A DNA stretch of 64,000 nt from Colwellia echini (GTDB lineage Bacteria; Pseudomonadota; Gammaproteobacteria; Enterobacterales; Alteromonadaceae), in contig NZ_PJAI02000001.1 of NCBI RefSeq assembly GCF_002843355.2, positions 496,001 through 560,000 on the forward strand, written 5' to 3'. The position numbers were made by a program, and so were the translations under genes. The notes below the pieces were generated by a model that had not been told where the DNA came from, did no database searches, and saw nothing but the letters and a program-made list of their open reading frames with translations. Positions 55,339-64,000 of the stretch are shown piece after piece (the first letter of the stretch is position 1; each line of letters begins with the position of its first letter).

Positions 55339-55659
55339 TAGAAGTCCTTATTGTTAAGTGGCTTATTTGGCGAACCTTCATTAATAACAGAATTTAAATG
55401 ATTTGCAAAGTATGTATAATATTTTTTATTTGCAAGTGCTGTTTAGATTATTTTTATTAAAATTCGATAAGCCTTATAACAAAATAATTAAGTGATAAAA
55501 TAGATGTTTTAAAATAAAACGTAACAATTAGTCTTTTGCTTTGATGTTATACCCACTTCAAAATACTTGTTATGATAATGCTTAACCCAAGTCGAGGTTA
55601 GGTAATGAATTAATCAATTTCTTTAAGCTCACCTTTAATTAGAATTCAAGAATCTATCA
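55339..55659. other. 321-nt AT-rich divergent intergenic region
   Basis: This region separates the STAS-like gene from hrpB. No gene or stable RNA is seen. It contains the segment TTATACCCACTTCAAAATAC, which could be repeat-derived, but I could not match it convincingly to the MITE-like family. Confidence 0.4.
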
Positions 55660-58317
55660 ATGTCCGTAGCCACAGTTTTACCTATAGAAGCCATTAAGCA
55701 ACAGTTTTGCCAAACACTTGATGCGCAAAATATGCTGATCTTGTCGGCCCCTCCTGGGGCGGGTAAATCTACGTGTTTACCGCTATGGTTATTAACTTTA
55801 CCTAGCTTAGCAAATAAGAAAATATATTTGCTTCAACCGAGACGTTTAGCGGTCAAAAATATCGCTACATTTTTAGCTAAACAATTAAATGAAAAAGTTG
55901 GAGAGACCGTTGGTTATCGATTACGTAATGATAGCAAAACGTCACTTAATACGCGTCTTGAAGTGATCACTGAAGGTATATTAACGCAAATAATTCAAAA
56001 AGATGCCGAACTAGAAAATACAGCTTTAATTGTCTTTGATGAATTTCACGAGCGCAGTCTACAAGGTGATTTAGCGTTTGCTTTAGCTAGAGAGGTACAA
56101 ACTGAATTACGGGAAGATTTAAAAATATTATTAATGTCTGCGACATTAGATATTGATTACTTAGCACAAGCTTTACCCGATGCGCACTTTCTAAAAAGTG
56201 ACGGTAGAAGCTTTCCAGTCGAAATTAATTATCAAGCGCCAAAAACTAACCAACGCTGGCGTGATCATGCATTGCTGGTTATCAAAGAAAAAATGCTTAA
56301 TCACCAAGGTTCTATTCTTGTTTTTACGCCAGGTATCGCTGATATTCGTTTTTTATTGAGCCGTTTAACGGATTATCAATACGAGTATCAAAACGAAAAC
56401 CCAAATGAGTACCAAGCTGAGCTGCAAACAGAATTACACATAACCCATGTGCAGATTTGTCCGTTATACGGAGAGTTGAGTTTAAAAGAACAACAACAGG
56501 CAATAGCACCTTGTGCACCAGGACAACGCAAAATTGTATTAGCCACTAACATAGCCGAAACTTCACTTACCATTGACGGAATAGATCTAGTCATTGATTG
56601 TGGCCTTGAAAAAGTCGCTGTTTTTGATAGTGCTAGCTTGATGAATAAACTAGTGCAAAAGCAAATATCTAAAGCATCCGCAGTACAAAGAGCTGGGCGA
56701 GCTGGGCGCTTAATGCCAGGACATTGTCTTCGTTTATATGGCAAAGATGATTTTGAACGTAGACCACTTCATAGCGTAAATGATATTCAACAGGCTGATT
56801 TATTACCCACTTTAATTGAAGCTGCGCGATGGGGAGTATCACGTTTAGCCGACTTACCTTTGTTAGAATTACCGAGCAATATTAAAGAACAGCAAGCGTG
56901 GCAAGAGTTACAAAGCTTAGCCATAGTTAATGATAAATATGCATTAACTATGCATGGTCAAAAAGCTTCACAACTACCTTGTCATCCGCGTTTTGCGCAT
57001 ATGATTTTAATGGCACAACAGTTAAGTGATAACACTGCTTTATTAGCCTGTTTAATAGCAGCTTTACTCGAAGAAAGAGATATTTTTAAAGCAGAACAGT
57101 CACGATATGATTGTGACTTAAACCATAGATTACAAATGTTTGTGCAGCAAAAACATTATAAAAATGCCGTGCATGAAAGAATTTTGCAACAAGCTGTCCG
57201 TCTTGCTCAAGCTATTAAGTTACGCTTTAGTGTGCAGTCACTTAACCTTGAAAAAACAGGAATATTATTGGCTTATGCTTATCCTGAACGGATTGCAAAA
57301 TCACGTGGTAATCATGGTGAATATATATGTGCTAATGGTAAAGGAGCATTAATTAATGAACAAGATGCCTTAGCGAGCGAAGATTATATTGTTATCGTCC
57401 AAACTAGCCAAGCGGCTTTTAAGGGAAGCAGCAATTTAACCGTGAGGTTAGCCTGTTACATTAATTTTGATGACATCACTAGGTTTTTTTCAACCAACAT
57501 AAAGCAACAAGACACTGCCAGTTTTGATGCTAAAGTCGGTCGACTAGTTGCCAAAAGACAAACTTTATTAGGAGCAATTGTTTTAGCGGAGCAATCATTA
57601 ACTAAAGATGTTAGTGCCTCAGACATTAGCGCTATGTGGTGTTCTTTAGTGCAGCAAAAAGGTTTAGATTTTTTACCTTGGCAAGCTAAAGATCTAGCTT
57701 TGAAAACTCGTTGGCAATGGCTTAACAAATATTGCCCAGAGTTTGGTTTAGTTATATTGAGTGATGAATTTTTGTTAGCTAATTTATTCACTTGGTTAGC
57801 GCCTTTTGTGGGTGATATTAAAAGCAAAACTCAAATGGCGAAGTTAGATATATCAGCAATGTTATTATCGCTATTAAATTATCAACAACAAAAAATATTA
57901 AACAAAGCTGCACCTAGTGTTTACATTGGCCCAACAGGTAGACATTGTCCTATAACTTATTCGCAAGAACAATCGCCGAAAGTATCATTACCTATGCAAG
58001 AATTGTATGGTTTAACTCAAACTCCTATGGTTGGCATTATTGATGGTATCAATGATGGTATCAATGAAAGTATCAGCAACAATGAACTTAACGGCAAAGG
58101 AAAGAGTAATCAAGGTGTTGCTTTACTGTTAGAATTACTTTCTCCAGCACAACGTCCAATTCAAGTAACGCAAGATTTAGTTAAATTTTGGTCAGGGAGT
58201 TATCAAGCAGTACAAAAAGATATGAAAAGTCGTTATCCTCGGCATTATTGGCCAGATGATCCTATTAACGCTAAGCCAACAAATAAAACTAAGCGTCATA
58301 TTAAAGAACAAATTTAA
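55660..58317 (+). CDS. hrpB: ATP-dependent helicase HrpB
   Basis: An 885-residue DExH helicase. Walker A APPGAGKST (residues about 30-38), LLQPRRLAVKNIA, DEFHERS (motif II), LLMSATLD (motif III), ATNIAETSLTIDGI (motif V) and QRAGRAGRL (motif VI) are all present, followed by the HrpB C-terminal region ending SRYPRHYWPDDP. It is thought to act on RNA; the precise role is unclear. The order hrpB-mrcB is conserved in gammaproteobacteria. The C-terminal third holds a repeat-derived DGINDGINESIS insertion. Confidence 0.94.
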   Translation: MSVATVLPIEAIKQQFCQTLDAQNMLILSAPPGAGKSTCLPLWLLTLPSLANKKIYLLQPRRLAVKNIATFLAKQLNEKVGETVGYRLRNDSKTSLNTRLEVITEGILTQIIQKDAELENTALIVFDEFHERSLQGDLAFALAREVQTELREDLKILLMSATLDIDYLAQALPDAHFLKSDGRSFPVEINYQAPKTNQRWRDHALLVIKEKMLNHQGSILVFTPGIADIRFLLSRLTDYQYEYQNENPNEYQAELQTELHITHVQICPLYGELSLKEQQQAIAPCAPGQRKIVLATNIAETSLTIDGIDLVIDCGLEKVAVFDSASLMNKLVQKQISKASAVQRAGRAGRLMPGHCLRLYGKDDFERRPLHSVNDIQQADLLPTLIEAARWGVSRLADLPLLELPSNIKEQQAWQELQSLAIVNDKYALTMHGQKASQLPCHPRFAHMILMAQQLSDNTALLACLIAALLEERDIFKAEQSRYDCDLNHRLQMFVQQKHYKNAVHERILQQAVRLAQAIKLRFSVQSLNLEKTGILLAYAYPERIAKSRGNHGEYICANGKGALINEQDALASEDYIVIVQTSQAAFKGSSNLTVRLACYINFDDITRFFSTNIKQQDTASFDAKVGRLVAKRQTLLGAIVLAEQSLTKDVSASDISAMWCSLVQQKGLDFLPWQAKDLALKTRWQWLNKYCPEFGLVILSDEFLLANLFTWLAPFVGDIKSKTQMAKLDISAMLLSLLNYQQQKILNKAAPSVYIGPTGRHCPITYSQEQSPKVSLPMQELYGLTQTPMVGIIDGINDGINESISNNELNGKGKSNQGVALLLELLSPAQRPIQVTQDLVKFWSGSYQAVQKDMKSRYPRHYWPDDPINAKPTNKTKRHIKEQI
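58042..58077 (+). repeat. 12-bp x3 in-frame tandem repeat in hrpB
   Basis: GATGGTATCAAT, GATGGTATCAAT and GAAAGTATCAGC follow directly, encoding DGIN-DGIN-ESIS. The first two are identical. It sits in a linker before the conserved C-terminal block. Confidence 0.9.
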
Positions 58318-58502
58318 CTAACCTCAACTCGGGGTAATATCAACGCTGGATTTGATTAATCATTTAATTGGTAAGAAAAGCTAAAAATAATTTTGTGAAA
58401 TATAAGCTCGGTTGTTCAAAGAATAAGTTCAATAAATCAGTTCAATCATTAAACTCAACATAAAAATTCCCATTTTCAATACACAAGAAGCCTAGCACTT
58501 TA

Positions 58503-60776
58503 ATGAATATAGACAACACACTACTACGTAAAATCGCGATTATCTTAGGCAAGTTAACTATTGCGGGTATCTTCACTTTGGTGATTTTTTCTATATATCT
58601 CGACGCAAAAGTTAGAAAAACATTTGAAGGGCAACGCTGGCAAGTACCTGTACAGGTTTATGGTCAACTACAAACATTGCAGTTAGGTGAGCCACTCAAT
58701 TTAGTTGAAATAGCGGAAAAATTATCCCTTAACGGATACCAAAAAGTAAACTTTGTTACACGCACAGGACAGTTTGCTCAATCAGCAGAGAAAATAAATA
58801 TTTTTCAACGTCCGTTTGAATTTATGGATAGCTCACACCTTGCACAACAATTAAGTATAACCGTTGTAAACAATAATATAGTTGCACTAAGTCGAGATAA
58901 AAAAGCTGTTAATTCTATACAACTGGAACCACAATTATTGGCGCGTATAGTGCCAGATAATAAAGAGGATCGCGTTTTAGTATCCCTAGAAGAAGTACCA
59001 AGTGACTTGATTGATACCTTATTATTGATTGAAGATCGTGATTTTTATCATCATCATGGGGTGTCACCTGTCGGTATTATTCGCGCTCTATTTAAAAATA
59101 TAAGTGCAGGAAGAACGGTACAGGGGGGCAGCACGTTAACGCAACAACTGGCTAAAAATATGTTTCTTAGTCGCGATAGAACCATAACGCGAAAGGTACA
59201 AGAAGCCTTAATGGCTGTAATTTTAGAACTTAGGTACAGTAAAGATCAAATACTTGAAGCTTATCTTAATGAAGTTTATTTAGGTCAAAACGGTGCTCAT
59301 GGCGTTTATGGTTTTGGCTTGGCAGCTCAATTTTACTTTGATAGAAAAATTGACCAACTAACGCCTGCGCAAATAGCTTTACTAATTGCACAAGTAAAAG
59401 GTCCTAGTTATTACGATCCGTGGCGTCATCCTAAACGTGCTCTTGAGCGACGTGATCTGATCCTCAGATTAATGTTCGAACAAAATTCATTAACTCTCGT
59501 TGAATTTGAACAAGGTGCAGAGTCTGCATTATCTATAAGGGCGAATAGACGATTAGCTAAGAATAAATACCCAGCCTATTTAGATTTAGTGAAAAGTGAA
59601 CTTAATCAGCATCTGTCGAGTTTCACACAAAAGTCAGGTATTAAAGTGTTTACTGGTTTTTCACATCGCAGTCAGCAACTTTTAGAGAAAACTGTCACCG
59701 AGCAGTTAGTTGTTCTTGAGCGCCAACTTCAACAAACTGATTTAGAAGCTGCTATGGTAGTTACTGATATTGCTAGTGCTGAAATTCGTGCTGTGGTTGG
59801 CGGCCGAGAAAGCGGCTATGCGGGGTTTAATCGTGCCATCAATGCCAAACGTCATATTGGCTCATTAATTAAACCTGCTATTTATGCCACAGCATTAAAT
59901 AAATACTCACAATATAACTTAGCGACTATTTTGTCAGACAAGGCGATTACTTTAAAAAGTGACACAGGTAAAAAATGGCAGCCGAAAAATTATGATGGCA
60001 AGTATCGAGGGCAAGTATCATTAATTGAAGCGCTGATCCACTCGCTAAATGTTCCCACTATTAATCTGGGTATGAGTGTAGGTTTAGATCCCATTGCCAC
60101 GACCATTAAAGACTTAGGTTACCAGAATAAAATAGCAATGCGGCCTTCGGTATTACTTGGCGCACTGAGCATGTCGCCTATAGAGATTAATCAATTATAT
60201 TTGGCTATTGCTAATAAAGGTTATGCCCAAGAAAGTCACGCTATTACTAAAATACTATCAGCGGATAATGAAGTACTTTGGCAGGTAGGTGAAACAGGTA
60301 AGCAGCGAATATCTGCCGAGAGTGCCTATTTAGTTGATTATGCACTAGGGCAAGTGACAAAAGTTGGCACCGCAAGATCACTTACATGGCGCTTAAACAG
60401 CAAAGATATCGCAGGAAAAACGGGCACAAGTAATGATTTACGCGATAGCTGGTTTATTGGCTACGATGCTAAACACCTTGTCACCACTTGGCTTGGTAAA
60501 GACAATAACTTAACAACAGGCCTTACGGGAAGTAGCGGCGCATTACCATTATTTGCGGATTTCATGAAAAAGCAAGGTGTTGTTAACAAAATTGAGCAGA
60601 CGCCTGCAGGCGTAGAGCCTACTTTATTTGAAATTAAAACAGGCAATGCGGTAACTGAAGACTGTGCTAATACTGTTGTTTATCCTGCGGTGAGTAAAGG
60701 TATTTCGATATCAAGTAGTTGTTTACAAGTCAAAGAAGATAACCGCTCGTGGCTTGAAAAACTCTTTGGTAATTAA
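58503..60776 (+). CDS. mrcB: penicillin-binding protein 1B (bifunctional)
   Basis: A 757-residue inner-membrane cell-wall synthase. One transmembrane helix (about 14-30), a UB2H domain (about 55-125, the LpoB-binding region in E. coli), glycosyltransferase 51 (IEDRDFYHHHGVSPVGIIRA, QGGSTLTQQLAKN, AYLNEVYLGQ; about 170-330), and a transpeptidase with SLIK (active Ser), SLN and KTGTSND. It polymerises and cross-links peptidoglycan. The cytoplasmic tail is much shorter than in E. coli PBP1b. It lies downstream of hrpB by 185 nt, as in other gammaproteobacteria. Confidence 0.95.
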   Translation: MNIDNTLLRKIAIILGKLTIAGIFTLVIFSIYLDAKVRKTFEGQRWQVPVQVYGQLQTLQLGEPLNLVEIAEKLSLNGYQKVNFVTRTGQFAQSAEKINIFQRPFEFMDSSHLAQQLSITVVNNNIVALSRDKKAVNSIQLEPQLLARIVPDNKEDRVLVSLEEVPSDLIDTLLLIEDRDFYHHHGVSPVGIIRALFKNISAGRTVQGGSTLTQQLAKNMFLSRDRTITRKVQEALMAVILELRYSKDQILEAYLNEVYLGQNGAHGVYGFGLAAQFYFDRKIDQLTPAQIALLIAQVKGPSYYDPWRHPKRALERRDLILRLMFEQNSLTLVEFEQGAESALSIRANRRLAKNKYPAYLDLVKSELNQHLSSFTQKSGIKVFTGFSHRSQQLLEKTVTEQLVVLERQLQQTDLEAAMVVTDIASAEIRAVVGGRESGYAGFNRAINAKRHIGSLIKPAIYATALNKYSQYNLATILSDKAITLKSDTGKKWQPKNYDGKYRGQVSLIEALIHSLNVPTINLGMSVGLDPIATTIKDLGYQNKIAMRPSVLLGALSMSPIEINQLYLAIANKGYAQESHAITKILSADNEVLWQVGETGKQRISAESAYLVDYALGQVTKVGTARSLTWRLNSKDIAGKTGTSNDLRDSWFIGYDAKHLVTTWLGKDNNLTTGLTGSSGALPLFADFMKKQGVVNKIEQTPAGVEPTLFEIKTGNAVTEDCANTVVYPAVSKGISISSSCLQVKEDNRSWLEKLFGN

Positions 60777-60857
60777 TTATGAATAGTTAACCTGTACGAT
60801 AAATATGGCGTTATAAGCAGAATAAAATCGATTTATTATGGTTATATTTATCAAGTG

Positions 60858-60877
60858 GACTGTTTATATATACAGTT
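60858..60877 (+). promoter_or_regulatory. LexA box upstream of yebG
   Basis: The core CTGTTTATATATACAG (60860-60875) fits the CTG-N10-CAG consensus, with the flanks GA and TT, close to the ideal TACTGTATATATATACAGTA. It lies about 100 nt before yebG, so SOS induction after DNA damage is predicted. Confidence 0.9.
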
Positions 60878-60976
60878 TTTTTTAGCTGTGCTATTGTAGT
60901 TAAACTATTTTAGTCAATGTTATTTTTTAACAGAATTTTGCATATTTACTAATTCAAAGGTAAACGAGGAAAGCTA

Positions 60977-61378
60977 ATGGCAGTTGAAAGTCGGTTTGTA
61001 GTAATTAGAAACGGGGTAGAGGCGAAAACATTTATGGATAAGAAATCAGCTGATGAATATGACAAAATGTTGGATATGGCTGATAACTTGAGTCTAATGT
61101 TCTCCCAATCTACCGTTGAATTAAGTGATAGCGTTAACGAAGAATTAAGTATTTTCTTAGCTGAGCACAGAGAAGAAGTGTTAGTTGCTTTATTGGCTAA
61201 AAAGGCACCAGCTAAAAAAACTGTGGCAAAAAAGCCGACGGCTAAAACGGTAGAAGATAAACAAGTAATGTCTACTCCTAGCGCTGAAGTCGTTGATATT
61301 GAAGAGCAAAAGACTGCACCTAAAGTCAAAAAAACAAAAGCTAAAATTGCTGACGAAAAACTAAGTGAAGCCGGTTAG
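60977..61378 (+). CDS. yebG: YebG family DNA damage-inducible protein
   Basis: 133 residues. The start MAVESRFVVIRNGVEAKTF then KKSADEYDKMLDMADNL matches YebG closely. A Lys/Ala-rich repeat-like tail (KKAPAKKTVAKKPTAK) follows, absent or shorter in E. coli YebG (about 96 residues). YebG is LexA-regulated in E. coli; its molecular role is unclear. The LexA box here supports the same control. Ribosome site: AACGAGGAAAGC before ATG. Confidence 0.9.
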   Translation: MAVESRFVVIRNGVEAKTFMDKKSADEYDKMLDMADNLSLMFSQSTVELSDSVNEELSIFLAEHREEVLVALLAKKAPAKKTVAKKPTAKTVEDKQVMSTPSAEVVDIEEQKTAPKVKKTKAKIADEKLSEAG

Positions 61379-61438
61379 TCGTAGTTAACCAATATTTAGT
61401 TAATTATTGGGTGATGTGTTAGTTCAGCATGAGTTCAA

Positions 61439-61471
61439 CTTTAACTCGGCTTTAACTTCGCTTTAGTTTAA
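61439..61471 (+). repeat. 11-bp x3 imperfect tandem repeat in the yebG-ygjP gap
   Basis: CTTTAACTCGG, CTTTAACTTCG and CTTTAGTTTAA lie in tandem in the 136-nt gap between the two genes. The third unit has diverged. Confidence 0.7.
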
Positions 61472-61514
61472 CTTAAGATTTAGATTCAGTCATTTTGCTT
61501 ATGGTTTACTTTTA

Positions 61515-62291
61515 ATGCTTGAATACCAACTGGTTCGTAGTAAGCGTAGAAAAACACTGGGTTTGCAAGTTAAGCATGGCCAGATAACGGTTCGCGCACC
61601 ACATTATGTTAGCACTGATTTTATCGATACTTTTGTACAGCAAAAATCTGCATGGTTGCGCAGTAAGATTGCAGAGCACAGTAAAAGGCCAATTTTTTTT
61701 GATTTTACTCAAGACGCCACTTTATTTTTTTTAGGTGAAGCGCTTACCCTTAATATTGGTTTAGCAAAGCATGGCAGCGTCTTTATCAGTAATAAATTAA
61801 TAACTGATTTTGACACCTTATCCGAAACAATGGACAACACGCCCATTAACTCATCTCTACGACAATTAAACGTAGTACTCAGTGAAAAAATAGCCAATAG
61901 ATTAACTACGCCTGTAGCTAAAGTGATACAAATCAAAAAGCAATTAGAAGCTTACTTTAAACAAGAAGCAGAGCAGCTAATTATTGAACGCCTTGAATTA
62001 TTGAGTAAGCAAACGTTGCTAACACCAACACAGGTAACTATTCGTCAATACAAAGCCCGCTGGGGGAGTTGTAACAACCGCGGGGAAGTAAGTTTTAATT
62101 ACTTATTGATGATGACACCAATATTCGTTATTGATTACGTCATTATTCATGAACTATGTCATTTAACTTATTTAAATCATTCGAAAGATTTTTGGCAATT
62201 GGTTGAAAAATATTGTCCTGATTACCAACTCGCTAAAAATTGGTTAAACACTCATCACGCCGAGTTAACTTGGCAGAAGCCTATTTGTTAA
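61515..62291 (+). CDS. YgjP-like zinc metallopeptidase (M48/DUF45)
   Basis: A 258-residue cytoplasmic protein with N-terminal LEYQLVRSKRRKTLGLQV and the metalloprotease centre VIIHELCHLTYLNHSKDFW (HExxH plus a third His, residues about 211-229), preceded by YKARWGSCNNRGEVSFN. This is the YgjP/WLM-type DUF45 group of peptidases. Substrate unknown. No signal peptide is seen. A hairpin terminator follows. Confidence 0.88.
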   Translation: MLEYQLVRSKRRKTLGLQVKHGQITVRAPHYVSTDFIDTFVQQKSAWLRSKIAEHSKRPIFFDFTQDATLFFLGEALTLNIGLAKHGSVFISNKLITDFDTLSETMDNTPINSSLRQLNVVLSEKIANRLTTPVAKVIQIKKQLEAYFKQEAEQLIIERLELLSKQTLLTPTQVTIRQYKARWGSCNNRGEVSFNYLLMMTPIFVIDYVIIHELCHLTYLNHSKDFWQLVEKYCPDYQLAKNWLNTHHAELTWQKPIC

Positions 62292-62431
62292 TATTTGTCT
62301 TCAAATTATTATTATTTCCAATAACTATTCCCATTATTTAGATGCTAGTAAAACTGTAATTTTCATAATCCAAAATAACGTTTGTAAAGTCAGTTTTTTT
62401 ATTACAACTTGATATATGAATACTTTATAAG

Positions 62432-62468
62432 AAAAAAGCGAATTGTTGATTAACAATTGCTTTTATTT
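62432..62468 (+). terminator. hairpin with T-run before the CheY-like gene
   Basis: AAAAAAGC-G-AATTGTT pairs with AACAATT-GCTTTT around the loop GATT, with one bulged G, followed by ATTT. It lies 140 nt past the metallopeptidase stop and 44 nt before the response regulator, so it could be a terminator or a leader hairpin. Confidence 0.6.
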
Positions 62469-62512
62469 AAGGTAAGTTAACTACAATATAATAATATAAG
62501 GTTTTTTCTTTT

Positions 62513-62878
62513 ATGAGCCCATCAGTGCTTATTTGTGATGATTCAAACATGGCCAGAAAACAAGTACTTCGAAGCCTTCCTGAGCATTGGCAAGACTCCG
62601 TTCAAACGGCAACTAATGGTCTGGAAGCGCTGAAAATATTACGCGGTGGCAGTATTGATATCTTGTTTCTTGATTTAACTATGCCAGGTATTGATGGTGT
62701 AGGGGTTTTACAGGGGATTCAAAAGTTAAAGCTTAAACTGAATGTTTTTGTTATTTCAGCCGATATCCAGCCTGAAATGCAAAGTAAAGTTAAAGCCCTT
62801 GGTGCCAAGGAGTTTATACGTAAACCTGTAAAAGCTGAGATATTAGTTAATTATTTACAACAGCATGACTTATTATGA
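62513..62878 (+). CDS. single-domain response regulator (CheY-like)
   Basis: 121 residues forming one receiver domain: acidic pair DD in VLICDDSNMARK (residues about 8-9), phospho-acceptor Asp in FLDLTMPGIDG (about 52), Thr/Ser in FVISAD, and the invariant Lys in FIRKPVKAEI (about 102). No output domain is present, so it acts by protein contact. It overlaps the CheC-like gene by 4 nt (ATGA), which suggests that the latter may be its phosphatase. Confidence 0.92.
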   Translation: MSPSVLICDDSNMARKQVLRSLPEHWQDSVQTATNGLEALKILRGGSIDILFLDLTMPGIDGVGVLQGIQKLKLKLNVFVISADIQPEMQSKVKALGAKEFIRKPVKAEILVNYLQQHDLL

Positions 62879-63486
62879 GTGAATTTAATCTAACTGAAGA
62901 TCAACTAGATTGCTTACAAGAGCTTATTAATATTGCAATGGGCCAAGCTAGTGATCAACTGGCTCGTTACCTTGACACTTTTGTTTACTTAGAAGTTCCA
63001 AGTATAGAAAGTGTTGACGCGCAGGTGTTAATGAGTGGTTTAAGTGAGCAAAAAAATACCTTAGCAGTAGTTAGCCAAGGCTTTTTTGGTCATGAAGGTA
63101 TCCGCGGCGAAGCGCTATTAGTATATCAAGAAGAAGACTCTGGCCGCATTTCAGATTTACTCGGTTATGAGCCAGACGAAGCATCGCAAGATGAGCAATT
63201 AATAGATATTAGCTCTATATTAACGACCACTTTTTTGAATGTATTTGCTCGTCAAATAGAGAATCAAATGTCTTATAATGCGCCTAAATTATTACCTCAT
63301 GTGCAAAGTAATTTAGCTGAGCATGTACAACATATGCCATTTACTTGGGATATAGCTTTAAAGGTCAATATAAATTACCAGGTAACGGATTACTCTTTTA
63401 ATTGCAATATGATTTTATTAATCCCTGAAAAAGCGATCACGAAAATAAAGTTAGTGCTGGATCGTATCTTAGCTGATCTTTCATAA
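62875..63486 (+). CDS. CheC-like phosphatase family protein
   Basis: A 203-residue CheC/CheX/FliY-type protein. The first active-site helix is intact: QELINIAMGQASDQLARYLD, in which Glu and Asn lie close together and Pro follows Asn by 23 positions (the family pattern). The second helix (LTTTFLNVFARQIENQM) has Asn but Thr where Glu is expected, so only one site seems functional. Known family members dephosphorylate CheY-P. Translational coupling to the receiver gene fits this. Confidence 0.82.
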   Translation: MSEFNLTEDQLDCLQELINIAMGQASDQLARYLDTFVYLEVPSIESVDAQVLMSGLSEQKNTLAVVSQGFFGHEGIRGEALLVYQEEDSGRISDLLGYEPDEASQDEQLIDISSILTTTFLNVFARQIENQMSYNAPKLLPHVQSNLAEHVQHMPFTWDIALKVNINYQVTDYSFNCNMILLIPEKAITKIKLVLDRILADLS

Positions 63487-63612
63487 GGTTTTAAATACTA
63501 GGTAATTAACGGATGCTTTAACTATACGTTTTAAAGGTTGAAGTTAAATAACTAACCAAGTAAATAAGCAAGTAGTTAACCAAATAAGTAACCGATATTG
63601 AGTAATATTTTC

Positions 63613-64000
63613 ATGGGTAAGTCAAGTTCGTTGTCAGCATCAAATAACCCCACAAAACGGGCAGTCAATGAGCAGGTAATTAAACAAATTAATGATCAAG
63701 TTGCTAATCAATTAAATACAGGGATATTAGTAGTTGATAATGAATTTAACATTGTCGTCTGCAACCGTTTTTTAAAAGTTCATACCGATAAAGATATCAA
63801 CAAAATTATTGGCCACAATATCTTTCTAGCTTTTCCTGAGTTACCTGAAGTATGGCTAACTCGTAAATTAAATGGTTGCATGCAATTAAATACCCCTGGT
63901 TTTTGTTCTTGGGAGCAAAGACACCACCTATTTGAATTACCCCATACTAGACCTATTTCTACCGATAGCGAATTTATGGCGCAAAATTGTACTTTTCTAC
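63613..64000 (+). CDS. PAS-domain signalling protein, 5' part only
   Basis: The first 129 codons run to the window edge without a stop. I translated it as MGKSSSLSASNNP..., with the PAS-like stretch NTGILVVDNEFNIVVCNRFL at about residues 35-54, then FPELPEVW. It is an apparently cytoplasmic sensor. Genes of this layout after a CheY/CheC pair often continue into GGDEF or histidine-kinase domains, which cannot be seen here. It is 126 nt from the CheC-like gene on the same strand. Confidence 0.7.
   Translation, partial: MGKSSSLSASNNPTKRAVNEQVIKQINDQVANQLNTGILVVDNEFNIVVCNRFLKVHTDKDINKIIGHNIFLAFPELPEVWLTRKLNGCMQLNTPGFCSWEQRHHLFELPHTRPISTDSEFMAQNCTFL

Overview
This 64 kb window looks like a chromosomal segment of a marine gammaproteobacterium, most likely a Colwellia or Thalassotalea relative in the Alteromonadales. 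The basis is strongly AT-rich DNA, classical gammaproteobacterial synteny (sfsA-dksA-gluQ-pcnB-folK-panB-panC, hrpB-mrcB, an S10 ribosomal operon ending at rpsQ, SOS-type yebG), several chemotaxis-type signalling genes and TonB-dependent uptake. The genus is an inference from gene content; no rRNA is present. I see no prophage, insertion-sequence transposase or CRISPR array.

Layout. 1-2.3 kb: tRNA-Leu(CAA), a parvulin, and soxR divergent from two small redox genes behind a near-ideal SoxR promoter. 2.6-6.7 kb: a chemoreceptor, a patatin-type lipoprotein and a DoxX protein. 7.0-17.9 kb: a tight run of eight co-directional genes (TonB receptor, VTT-domain/flavin disulfide reductase fusion, DUF547 protein, YnjB-YnjC-YnjD ABC transporter, CDP-alcohol phosphatidyltransferase, fatty-acid-hydroxylase-type enzyme), which reads as an uncharacterised envelope or lipid-related system. 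18.0-26.5 kb, opposite strand: a DUF1552 protein and a secreted protein of about 2370 residues that combines carbohydrate-binding-like modules, PKD/Ig/FnIII repeats, a sugar dehydrogenase propeller, several CxxCH haem sites and a DUF1587-1595-1592-1588-1585 tail.

27.3-32.5 kb: a two-gene split spermidine-synthase-like system, a PAS chemoreceptor, a DUF938 methyltransferase and a FemAB/GNAT-like protein. 32.6-38.6 kb: the complete S10 operon on the minus strand with its promoter and leader hairpin. It is followed not by the spc operon but by a 178-bp tandem array in which the 3' end of rpsQ and its terminator are repeated. 38.8-43.0 kb: a CstA-type transporter and a stand-alone EF-G paralogue. 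43.1-47.4 kb: a methyltransferase, a YeeZ-like dehydrogenase, a MITE-like element, dusC with a small membrane-protein partner, and an HdeD-type protein. 47.4-55.3 kb: pantothenate/folate/RNA housekeeping genes. 55.7-60.8 kb: hrpB and mrcB. 60.9-64 kb: LexA-controlled yebG, a YgjP-type metalloprotease, and the start of a CheY/CheC/PAS signalling set cut by the window edge.

A theme that ordinary gene annotation does not explain is the abundance of short tandem duplications. Units of 11, 12, 15 or 18 bp, usually in three copies, sit inside genes (ynjC, sfsA, hrpB), directly before start codons (ynjF, the yeeZ-like gene) and over stop codons (the patatin gene, gluQ). The 178-bp rpsQ array looks like a larger version of the same 3'-end duplication.
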